DNA of 64,000 bases from Mesotaenium endlicherianum (lineage: Eukaryota; Streptophyta; Zygnematophyceae; Zygnematales; Mesotaeniaceae), in the NCBI GenBank assembly GCA_009602735.1, contig WELA01010935.1, positions 1 through 64,000 of the forward strand, written 5' to 3'. The notes under the pieces were generated by a model. It was not told the DNA's origin and made no database searches. It worked only from the letters and a program-made list of their open reading frames with translations. A program made the translations under genes and the position numbers. Below, piece after piece: positions 55,342 to 64,000 of this stretch. Numbering within the stretch: position 1 is the stretch's first letter; every line of letters starts with the position of its first letter.

Positions 55342-56283
55342 CTAATGGTTATAGAGCTCAAAAGTATGACAATCTTGCAAAAATACTCGGTCTCAATTTT
55401 TTGGCAGCAAGTACATAGCTCTAGACTTGAACTTTCGACGCCTCGACACATGGGGAATTGCATCATAAGCTATAAATTTTTTTTTGCACATTTTTTGTGC
55501 ATCATTGCTGTAAAGTACTAGGTAAAATTCTACTAAATGTATGGATACTTATTTCTCTAAAATGCATGAAGTCTTGCAAAAGATAGGAAGAAAATTGTTA
55601 TGCACCTCTCATACTTTGCTACGTACATTGTGGAACCAATGCAAAAAACCTGGTGTCGATACTGAGACCAAAGTTTGAGATGCTATGACTCAGGGTGCAC
55701 AAGTCTACATATAGATATGTGAAGTGTTATAGGCTCCACACATCATGAGGAAGCTTACAAAAAATCGGCAACCCCAAAAACGTTGTACTTTCCAAGATAT
55801 GCCCCGTCCAAGATTTTACCTTTTTGTCGCGCACACGTGTGTTTGCATCTAAGGTACAAAAGGTGGTGCAAAAATTAAGTTTTTTCCGTGAGCAGGTAGG
55901 TTTTTCAAAAAGCAACCTATACAAAGATGGTGTGAGTGCATCAGATGAGGGATGCTTTTAATATGACCATTCAAAAAAAGGCTTTTTTGGTGTCAAAATT
56001 GGTTCAATAAGCAGTAAACCTAGTGCTAATGAATTTATTTGATGCTCCTAAATCAATGACAGTGACACATGACCAGCCCAAGATGTTTGCCCCAAATGTC
56101 ATACTAAACGCCAAGGAAGCATTATGCATCACAAGCAATGTCGTTGCTTGTGATGGAGAGGGGGAACTATGGAGTATTCTTTACCAAAATCGTATTTTGC
56201 ATTGCCAAACCAGCGAAGAACGGAGTTATTGGTTCGGACTTCTCCCGGTTGTGCGTGAATGCAGCAATATAAATTGGTGCAAA

Positions 56284-57240
56284 TCACTTGTGCAATTTCC
56301 GTAAGCATGACAAGTGTGCGTAGCACTCGTGACGGTTACGATCATGCAGCTGAAAGTGCAAGAACATGCAAGCATGGATGCACTCGAGTTCCGTAAACTC
56401 GTCAAAGGTCACCACTTGCATATCAATATATCTGAAACAAAATACATCTACATTGGGTATGCTAGAGAACAATAATTTTTTGGTGTATGCAAACAAACAC
56501 TTAGAATTTCTTGCGCAGTAAGTAGTGTTGTCAATAGCCCAAAGGAGGCGTAGTGACTCGCTCTTGAGCTACTTCGGTGGGACCAATCCTCAAATCCTTT
56601 CTTAAAGGACACATTTTGGAGGTATGTTCCTAATTGCCACATGAAAAACACAGGCCTGCCGCACAATGTGGTGACGAGCCTCGGTGTTTTCGAGCTTGCG
56701 AGTCTTTGGGGCAGGTCCTAATAAAATGGCAATGTTACCCCCTTTGGAAAATGTATGCCGTTTTGGACCGCCTTTACAACATCAAGGAGAACTGGTATTA
56801 GGAGGACTTATAGTGCAAACATAGTGACGACGAAGATGTACGACGGGCTCCTTTTGTGGCATCGTCTCTCGAGCTACATCGAACCCTAGGCCACCATAAA
56901 ATTCTTCAGGCGGGGAGGGGTTGTAGGAAGGCGTCGATGTTGGGGCTTGGCCACGGGTGGCGGGTGGGGGGGGCTGGTGAGTAACGTTGCGAGCGGTGCT
57001 TGATGTGCCGGCAACCCCTTGGATAGCCTACAAGGAGGAACAAATTGCGGTGTTAAGAACCTTGGTGGACACAAAGCGAGGATGCGAAATGAACGCAGTG
57101 AAAGAGGTTCAGCTCGCAAATTTCCACCAGCACCTAAAAGGCCTGGAGGACCGTTCAGGTTGTCATTGTTGTTAGCAACTGAATCTGCTGCAATAGCGGC
57201 AGCAGAGGTTGCACCACCAGCGGCCGCGTTGGCACCGTAA
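56284..57240 (-). pseudogene. gag: gypsy-3 gag relic with CCHC knuckle
   Basis: From 57240 a minus frame starts ANAAAGGATSAAAIAADSVA and soon loses sense. Near 56655-56610 another frame contains CFSCGN.EHTSKMC, a CCHC knuckle with one stop inside. Downstream to 56284 are patches that could be the gag-protease linker. No complete domain survives. Confidence 0.45.
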
Positions 57241-57267
57241 AGCGGATATAGAATTTTCCGTCGGAAA

Positions 57268-57385
57268 ATGATAAGCGACCGTAAATTAAGGCAATACGGG
57301 GATGGGTGACCACTCGACAATCTACCCCAAAAATATGATAAGCGACCGTAGCACAGGGCACTACTGGGATGGGTGACCGTACTAG
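57268..57385 (+). repeat. Two 5S-rRNA-like boxes in tandem (67-bp period)
   Basis: ATGATAAGCGACCGT starts at 57268 and again at 57335. About 20 bases after each comes GGGATGGGTGACC, the C-box region of 5S rRNA (family form GGATGGGTGACC after TTAAGCGTGCTTGGG). The 5' half of 5S is absent. The pair lies between the PBS and gag of gypsy-3 but reads on the opposite strand. It may be a relic of a 5S-derived SINE or of a Cassandra-like element. A working gene is excluded. Confidence 0.55.
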
Positions 57386-57483
57386 TAAAGAATTGCCTCT
57401 AAAATATATATTTTCCCAAATATATCTTGCAATTACTCAGAAAAAAAATTACTTGGAGAAAACGAGATGGGCTTCGATACCAA

Positions 57484-57649
57484 TGTAACATTTTTGCTTG
57501 CCACAAGGATTCTTGCTCGGTATGCAAAAATATTTAATATTACCGGAAAAAAATAGCGATAACTTTAAGAAAACAGACAACCCTTGTGAAATCAAAAATG
57601 AAAATTGAAGTAGAATTTGCGCTTGTAAGAGTTGCACTCACAAGTTACA
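57484..57649 (-). repeat. 5' LTR of gypsy-3, only 166 bp, with PBS 57471-57482
   Basis: Minus strand starts TGTAACTTGTGAG and ends AAATGTTACA. One base later TGGTATCGAAGC (57482-57471) resembles the initiator-Met PBS. Six-base terminal inverted repeats TGTAAC/GTTACA are perfect. The second LTR is not found. Confidence 0.65.
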
Positions 57650-58878
57650 CTCTTGCAAGTATATATACTTGCAGAACGTGAGGCACTAGAGTGCTTCGAG
57701 TCACCACCTAGGGCATTGGTTTATGTTCAACGAAAATAGGCAAAGGGGTATAACTTGTTCGGCTGAATGCTTGTAACGCGCCGTTTGGCCGCTTGGAGAC
57801 TTTTTGACGATTTGCTAAAAATCGTTCGCGCCAAACAGGCGTTTCCGCGTTCACGCGACTTTCCAAAAAGTCGCAACTGTCTGCGAGGTCGCGTACACAT
57901 TCATCGCACATCGCACATTCATCGCACATTCATCGCACACGATAGTTATAATAACTACTTTGGCCAAGTCAATAAGGTGTGAACAAACACACGAAAGGTC
58001 GCGGGATGACAGGCTTCTCCGTGTCGCTTGACTCAGTGTCGGTCTTGGTCGTTTCGGTGCACCTGGGCGCGGCCGGGCTGGTCCGTGCACGCGTCCTAGT
58101 GAACCTCCTAATAGCCTAGGGCCGTCCTAGTTAGTGTCTGCGCGCTCGCACTCTAAGTGCGTGCGTATCAGCTCTAGAGGGAGGACCCTTCCACTGCCGC
58201 TCTTCGGCAGATCAGAATGACTGCTTCAACGCTCTCTCTCTCGCAACTAGCTAGGATAGGGAGGCTCAATATAAGCCACAACCTTGCTGGTCTCACATTA
58301 CTTTTGACCAGCGAATCTTTGGTGTACATCTGGAATAATCTTATTTGGCATTGATCTTGGGAACACACTTGCAAGCTTGCTGCATGGTTCAAGGCAAGAT
58401 CGAGATTTTGCTAAGAAAGTCCTGTGCGTTAGTCTCGCATTGTACCCGAGGTCTGTGACCTCAAAGTGGTTGTGATCTAAGTAAGAGTCAGGCATTACCA
58501 TGACTGCCTGCTAGACTTCTTAAGGCCTAGTGGTTGTTGAGCTGTGTTGGTGGTGCTGAAAAGTTGTTACTCCCAGGCGCAGCCCTCGAGGGTCATCCTG
58601 CTTTAGGCTTCAGCTGCCAGCTCATGTGCTGGTCAAAAGTCTTCTTCAGCTAGAACGTAGTGCTCATTGTTTATTGTTGGTGTTTGCCTTGTTCTAAAGC
58701 TTGTGTTCACAGGATTCAGCGTTGGTGCTTAGTTGATTGTTGCGTAAAAGCTAGATTTGCATATCATGCAAACCGTTTTTAGTCAGCTCTACATAGGCGT
58801 TTGGTCATTCAGCTCAATTCTGCCATTGGGGGGATCGAGAGATTAGGTGAGTGCTCTTAAAGATAGCCGACACAGCAC
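57650..58878. other. No gene; short TTCATCGCACA tandem repeat at 57897-57941
   Basis: Three to four copies of a CATTCATCGCA unit occur at 57897-57941. A stem of GACTTTTTG/CAAAAAGTC type lies near 57798-57870. The remainder should contain the 5' LTR of methyltransferase gypsy gamma, but I could not find its edges or a PBS. Confidence 0.4.
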
Positions 58879-60541
58879 ATGTCCGCTGAGTCAGCCTTCA
58901 CTAGGAGTGGACGAGCATGTTGGGTCTCTATATTTGCCCTTGAAACCAAGGCCCCAGCTACTAACTTCCCTAATTCTTCTGTTCTTGGTGAGCCAGGCGC
59001 GGTAGACTTCGCCTTCAACACCACGTCCAGCAGTTGCTCTAGCAAATTGCCACGCCGCCAACACGCCCCTGTCTTTGGCAACTACGAGGGTCCCATGGAG
59101 TCTTGATCCAGCACCGGGCGTGCCTTGTACAGCGGTCAGTCGGGCACAATGGAACTCAGGACGTTTTGCTCGCGCTTTATGGCGCAATACTTGTTGCAAA
59201 AATTGTGCTTCCCATATCTACACTTGAATACTTATTGCTCCCAGCTTGCTAATTGGGTGGAGAAGGCCGCTGAGCTTCAATTGTAGGAGGTAGCTTTGTT
59301 TATCTTTGAGCTGCTGCCCGACGACGACTCCGACGACGAGGGGGAGAGTCCCATCTCGGCAGCGCCACATGGTGCACCCGGCCCAATGGTGGACGGAAGG
59401 GGTCGCTATGAGCAAGAACTGCCCTCTAACACCACCCCCACTCAAGTGTTAGGCGCGCGTGCTCGTGATATGCATCTCTGCGTCAGTTGCGCAACTCTAG
59501 AGGAACGCATTATAGCTAGCAATTTTGATGTGATTCAAGCTCGCTATGAACGCCCCCTAACCATGTCAACTTGTTTTTTCAAATGTGTGGCGATCAATTC
59601 CCCATCAACACCTCTGAGAAGCAGCGCAAGCTCAGTACTTTTGTCAAGGAGTGCACAAGACCGCGCCCATGATGGCGCACCGTCTGGTTCAGCTGTTGGC
59701 TGACACCGGTCTGCTCTCCAAGAAGGATTAGGTGCACACTTACATGGCTACACTGCCGCTGGAGCTTGCGAGGTCTACACTGCAGACCGTGGTGGGTAAG
59801 TTCGGGGCCAAAGTCACCCTCGACCAAGTGGTGCAGGAGGTGCACGTCTTGGAGACTAACTTGGAGGATTCCCAGCATTTCAAGTCACCAGCACAAGCCT
59901 CAGTTGGCGCCCACGCACATTAGACTGCCGCCACGGGCGCACTCCCGTATTTCCCGCCTGTCGCTGCCATGCCTACTGCTTCTGCGGTCCTGACGCCGCG
60001 CATTTGCACGCACTGTGGGGGGCGCAACCACTTGCATCCCGCAGGCTGGGCTAAAGACCCTGAACTGAACCCCCGCCGTAGTCGTGCTAGGTCCAAGGAA
60101 AACCCCTTGCGCAGGTGGCGACTGTCTCTAGCAATGCCACCGCCTCCTCTTCCGCGCCTGCTCCAAGGGGTGGGGTCCACAGGGTTCTTGGAGTCGCTGG
60201 TCCAGGAGAACGCTATACTTCGCCAACAGCTTTTGGCCATGCACTTGGTTACCCAGCAGCGCTACCCCAACCGCGTCAGAGACGTCGACGACTACCTGCC
60301 CACGCAATTATGGGATCTTTCGAAGGTTGAAGAGGCTTCGTGCGTCTCCGACGAACCCGACCTTGCCCCACAAAAGATTCCCGCCTTCGCTGCCGCTCGC
60401 ACTTGGCACAGGGAGCCAGCGGCAAATGGCACCACCAGTCCTACGGCGCGCTCGCCATCGCACGTCCGCGCACGCTTTCCGCCGAGACCTGACCACGGTC
60501 GAGCAGCACTTCCGTCAGCGCAACTCCCGCGCTCATTTTAG
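58879..60541 (+). pseudogene. gag: gag of copy gamma
   Basis: Begins MSAESAFTRSGRACW in frame with APVFGNYEGPMES, then through shifts VEKAAELQL, an acidic DDDSDDEGES stretch, FQMCGDQFPI, LADTGLLSKKD and MATLPLELARSTLQTVVGKF, LEDSQHFKSP. A degenerate knuckle CTHCGGRNHLHPAGW follows (about 60006), with the last Cys lost. A long Arg/Pro-rich frame runs to 60541. Capsid identity is inferred from position and knuckle and not from a recognised fold. Confidence 0.55.
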
Positions 60542-60650
60542 GTCTTACTTTGACACTGATCCCACCTACAGTTGCTGACTACCCTCGGGCTACACCAACA
60601 ACCCCACATTAGTAGCACCCGCAACACACAGTGTTGCCGCTGCAGATCAG

Positions 60651-61300
60651 ATGGCCGCCCAGCTCCATACCTTAGCCGGCACTGTGGCGCGCTCAGTACT
60701 GTTGCGTCGGCCCAGTTACGCGCAGGTGGTCTCAGATGCCGCCAGTGACCTACCAAAAGCGATGGCCTCGACTCAGTTGCCAATCGCACCATCGACAGAT
60801 GCCGCCGTCACCCTGTCTGTAGCTGTCCTTGTCACGCCCCCCGATCCCGCAACATCTTCCGTTGCCGATCTGTCGCCCAAAGTTATCAACACGCCACCTT
60901 CCAACCTCGCCACGTTGGAGTCCGCACCTGCCCTTGCTGATGGTATGACCGGCTGGTCCATCCCCGGCTCTAGCAGTACGCGGCAACGCCAACGCCTGTG
61001 CCAGCAGCGGACCCGTTAGGCCGCCCCCACGAGTGCTCCAGCCGCAGGTCCAGCGCCAGCCCCTTACAACCTGCGTAGTTGCAGGCATGCCTTGCCTGTA
61101 GACGACGTTCTGGCAGCATACACCTTTTCGCCAGCCCGCGTAACGCGCCCCGCCGACCCGAGCCCGGCTCTACTCGAACAGCCAACTACGCTTTTCCAAC
61201 CTGGGCTACTTGTACGCCCGCCCGTGGACGTCCTGGTCTCTCCCTCCACGTCTCCCACCAGGCGCCATGGCTTTTGGCCCATGCGGTCCCTCACAGCCGT
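60651..61300 (+). pseudogene. Proline/alanine-rich linker of copy gamma
   Basis: An open frame (60651-61019, then read-through) of Ala, Pro, Ser and Thr with few conserved residues, comparable to 26961-27404 of copy beta. In beta the protease follows. Here the following 230 bp have no clear DTGA, so the protease has been lost or decayed. Confidence 0.4.
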
Positions 61301-61530
61301 CTCTTTTCTTAAAAACCACGATACTAGCCGCGCACTATCACGTTGACTTTCGCACTCAGGGTCTGCAATTGGGCTACCTTCCCATGCGTCTTACATTGCT
61401 TGATCACCTCGCTTCTACCACTAAGGCCGCAACCTACGACCAAGCCTGTGCCGCATCCTATCTCCCACTCCCATCTGCTACTATACCCGCTCCGTTGGAT
61501 ATCATCTTGCATCCTCTCCGCATTCCATCT

Positions 61531-62540
61531 GACGGCCTCGTTGTGCTCAACCTCTTTACTGGTCTTTCCACCTCCATTCGTGCTTTGCTTCGCAACAATG
61601 TGCTCATCTAGCGCTACATCTACTGAGACCACGACCCTGTTGCCCGTGCCACGAGCATGCACCACGTTCAGCTTCTCTCCGCTTAGTACCCTCAATTGCT
61701 TCCTGCCTCTGCATTTGCGCAATGTCATGATTTCGTTCCCCACGACATCCAGCTCCAGGGAGCAACCCATCTCTATCTATTGGCGCCCATCAATCTTGTC
61801 GTGGCCGGCTGAAAGTGCCAAAGGCACTCCCGCGCCGGTCACGGCTTTGTCACTCCCAGCCGGCCACGGCTACGGCCTCAATGACCCCCACTCGCAGCTG
61901 TTCCCTGAGTTGGTGCGCATTTTACAGGTGCTTCAACAAGGGCGATATCCTCAGCCGGCATATCTCCTGTAGAACTTCCCTTCTGGCAATGATACACGCG
62001 CCAACGTTCGCGCACACTTTGCCTACATCACTTCCATTTTGGGTCCAAGCGTCCTCCTAGATGCCGCCGCCGTCAGGTCCTACGCGCATCGGTCTCGCAT
62101 CTACTAGACCAATCTCGCTCCATAACCAGATATGCAGGTCGCCGCCCTGGCCGCCCACGCCCAACCCTCTTGCCGACTAGTTCAGACTATCCTTTCCCCT
62201 CATCACTGCCCATGCTGGTGTTGCGCCCACACCACCTTCTCAGAGAGCCCTTGACATTCCACAGCAGCATCGCCCTGCATTTCACAATTTTGTTAGTCGT
62301 CCCGCCTCCTACGCATTTCGGCCCCAGTCAGACAGATCTTGGGGGCCGGGCATGGTCTTTGATAACCACCTTAACCAACCTGGCAAACCCCCCGCGACGG
62401 TGCGTAAACTTGCCATGGGCTTTCTTTTGCATGCCACCGCAGCCCTTGCTCTCTCTGATACACCCTGTTGTGAGCTGCTTGGTCGCGCTATGGACACCTT
62501 TGCTCTTACCTGGCTTCTTTGGTCTGCCCTTTGCCTGAAC
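61531..62540 (+). pseudogene. DNMT3-like C5 cytosine methyltransferase domain of copy gamma
   Basis: All main motifs appear in order. I (SAM): LVVLNLFTGLSTSIRALL. II: RYIY.DHDPVARA. IV: INLVVAG.KCQRHSRAG, catalytic Cys codon 61816-61818, with Lys before it in place of Pro. V: LNDPHSQLFPELVRILQ. VI: PAYLL.NFPSG, where the Glu codon is TAG (61970). VIII: LLDAAAVRSYAHRSRIY. IX/X: VRKLAMGFLLHATAA and ELLGRAMDTFAL. Motifs VI, VIII and X resemble DNMT3 more than DNMT1 or CMT. One frameshift lies at about 61840-61866 in a short duplication, and stops are at 61609, 61624, 61684, 61810, 61970 and 62106. There is no sign of PWWP, ADD or UBA domains. The role in the element is inference: it could methylate new copies or host DNA. 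Confidence 0.82.
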
Positions 62541-62729
62541 CACACCCTCTGCTACCCGCGTCCATCTTAGGGGGGGGGTGATCGCGCCCGTCGTAAACGT
62601 CTCTATTACACCAGATGTTCCACTAGTTGCATCAGAGGGACCGTTTATCAGGGCAGGAATGGGCACTGACCTGACTACTGCAGAATCTATTTTCTCCCGC
62701 CGCCATCGCTTGAGGGTAGTTGAACGGGT

Positions 62730-63640
62730 CTAGTAGCTGAGAAAACTAAAGAATTGGTAGCCGCAGGTCTCATTGGAAAGTCGCACTCTTATTTTCCAGC
62801 TCCGATTTCCATGCCGGCCACGAAAGATCCGCTTGGTAACTGGATAGACAAGCGGATGTGCGACCATTACTGCCGGCTTAACGCAGCTACGGCCAACGAT
62901 TGATACCCCGTGCCTATTCTTGACAAAATCTCCGATAAATTTGGGCAAAAGCAGTTCTTTAGCGTCTTAGATCTTCAACAGAGCTTCAACCAGATTCAGA
63001 TTAGGGCCCAAGATAAACACAAAACGGCCTTCTGGGGTGCAGATCGGCTCTATCAGTGGACAGTCATGCCGTTCATACTTAAAAATGCGCCAGCTCAGCT
63101 TCAGAGGGTCATGGATCGGGTATTAGCTAACCTTCACTTTGCCTGTTGCTATATTGATGACGTACTCATCTTCAGCGACACCCTTCATGACCACTTCCTT
63201 CATCTGGACCTCTTATTTTAGCGCTTGCAGGCAGCTGGACTCAAGTGTCATCCTAGCAAGTGCAAGGTTGCCACCCATGCGGTGCCTAATCTGGGACACG
63301 ACATTGTACCTGGCGGACTGGTGTTGCAGCAAGTCAACATTGACGCGTTGCAACGTATCTCCGTTTCTACAGATGTCTCTCCCTTGCAAGCTTACCTTGA
63401 GTTTGCTAGTTACTATAGCCAATTTGTGCCGAATTTCAGTGCTTTGGCCTCGCCCTTAATTGACTTGCTCAATAAAAACCAGCCCTAGACTTGGACACCT
63501 GCCTGTGCAGACGCGTTCGATGTTATCCGGGATGCGCTCACTTTTGCTCTGGTTCTCTGCCGTCCTGATTACACCCGCCCTTTTGTGGTCCATACCGAGT
63601 GGAGTTTGCTAGGCTTAGGTGCACTGCTGGCGCAAGCCAA
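62730..63640 (+). pseudogene. pol: Reverse transcriptase and RNase H start of copy gamma
   Basis: LVAEKTKELVAAGLIGKS, RMCDHYCRLNAATAND, FFSVLDLQQSFNQIQI, HKTAFWGADRLYQWTVMPF, LKNAPAQLQRVMDRVL and the catalytic CCYIDDVLIFSD (63150-63180), then thumb/connection (GLKCHPSKCKVATHAV, YLEFASYYSQFVPNFSAL). After a TAG at 63487 RNase H starts VLCRPDYTRPFVVHTEWS, with His-Thr-Glu where TDAS is expected. Stops are few, so RT is the best preserved part. It ends near 63640 without integrase. Confidence 0.85.
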
Positions 63641-64000
63641 AATGAAAAAATAAATCAATACTGAATGATAAACTCATTCATGTCATGTCTTCACATATCT
63701 CATCGAGTCTCACTACAATTATATACATTCCCTACCAGATTAGCTGAGTTTCGTCAATTCTCGCCTATTTGTGTCTCCTAACACCTCTTTTCCCTTAAAG
63801 GTCTTATAATCCTGGTGGTGTGGTATACGTGAGCAGCACACAAGTACACATTACAAAACATACATTTTTAGTCACTAAACCTAGCTCGCTTTTTACTGGC
63901 ACGTTGCCCAAACGTACCCGCAATACACACAACACAATACTTCCTCTTCTCAACTTTGTTAGAAAAGTGTGTTCCAATGAACCTGACTTCTGCTGCAGGT
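63641..64000. other. No gene seen
   Basis: AT-rich sequence beyond the break of copy gamma. No repeat from elsewhere in the window is recognised. Confidence 0.5.

Larger units (their letters stand above)
52511..56025 (+). mobile_element. piggyBac-like element, copy B, complete ends, TSD CTAA
   Basis: 5' end CACTAGGTATACTG (52511) and 3' end, read inward, CACTAGGTTTACTG (56025): 14-base terminal inverted repeats with one mismatch. Both flanks are CTAA (52507-52510 and 56026-56029), a one-base variant of the TTAA target; copy C has TTAA itself. Length is 3515 bp including the 246-bp MITE and its duplication. The transposase gene lies inside on the plus strand. Confidence 0.82.
50081..57649 (-). 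mobile_element. gypsy-3: minus-strand Ty3/gypsy relic, split by piggyBac B
   Basis: Minus order: LTR 57649-57484, PBS, gag with a zinc knuckle (about 56655-56610), the piggyBac insertion, protease, RT, RNase H and integrase N-terminus, cut at 50081. Strand and domain order agree on both sides of the insertion, so one element is the simplest reading. It is heavily mutated. Confidence 0.6.
58879..63640 (+). mobile_element. Methyltransferase-bearing Ty3/gypsy, copy gamma
   Basis: Plus order: gag (58879-60541), proline-rich linker (60651-61300), DNMT3-like methyltransferase (61531-62540), RT (62730-63490) and the first RNase H block, then abrupt loss of similarity near 63640. No LTR is identified. 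Protease is not recognised between gag and methyltransferase, although copy beta has it there. Stops and shifts occur throughout, but the domain order is unbroken on one strand with spacing too short for a later insertion of a host gene. Confidence 0.8.

Noticed and set aside
56886-57320. 144-codon Pro-rich minus ORF as a gene
   Set aside because: Only its first part resembles gag; the rest lacks domain signals and lies in the leader and gag of a decayed gypsy.
57268-57385. A functional 5S rRNA gene
   Set aside because: Only the C-box half is present in each module; the A-box half, full length and terminator are missing.

Overview
The window looks like nuclear DNA of a streptophyte alga, most likely a charophyte of the Chara type. 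The reasons are one intron-rich host gene of the plant CBS-CBS-PB1 family, chromodomain Ty3/gypsy elements primed by initiator tRNA-Met, Ty1/copia and piggyBac elements, and long stretches of transposon debris. The species assignment is inference. The sequence carries one assembly gap (21976-22533). I saw no tRNA, intact rRNA gene or CRISPR array.

Layout. 1-7746: a minus-strand chromovirus (gypsy-1) with 5' LTR, PBS, gag, a textbook -1 frameshift signal and a nearly intact pol; a further 487-codon ORF that runs off the left edge lies downstream of pol. 7747-10213: a rearranged 3' end of the gypsy-2 family, a gypsy-1-type LTR fragment, and an integrase relic fused to a PHD-like finger. 11540-15493: the only convincing host gene, a 14-exon CBS/PB1 protein whose splice phases close to an uninterrupted 556-residue model. 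15494-18240: non-coding DNA and a piggyBac end. 18330-25700: an old minus-strand gypsy (copy alpha) coding for a DNMT3-like cytosine methyltransferase followed by reverse transcriptase. It is split by a young gypsy-2 insertion (19714-24832, TSD TTGAT) and by a hAT-type MITE (18758-19115, 8-bp TSD). 27405-28310: a second, plus-strand relic of the same lineage (beta), with protease followed by methyltransferase. 28320-29830: an unrecognised minus-strand gene or gene fragment.

30902-35062: a degenerate Ty1/copia element with an internal deletion. 36990-39533: a minus-strand piggyBac element. 41740-43625: a 34-bp tandem array whose units each fold as a hairpin, with a 272-bp higher-order period. 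45060-47265: a tnp2-like transposase relic. 47722-48210: a copia LTR. 50081-57649: a minus-strand gypsy relic (gypsy-3) with a complete piggyBac element (52511-56025) inside it, which in turn contains another hAT-type MITE (55096-55341). Two 5S-rRNA-like boxes sit in the leader of gypsy-3. 58879-63640: a third, plus-strand copy (gamma) of the methyltransferase gypsy, with gag, proline-rich linker, full DNMT3-like domain, RT and the start of RNase H.

The main biological point is the lineage of Ty3/gypsy retrotransposons that carries its own DNMT3-type C5 cytosine methyltransferase between protease and reverse transcriptase, seen three times independently here. All three copies are broken by stops or frameshifts, so the window shows the design of the system and not a working copy. 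Host function in the window is limited to the CBS/PB1 gene; the rest is a layered record of transposon insertions.
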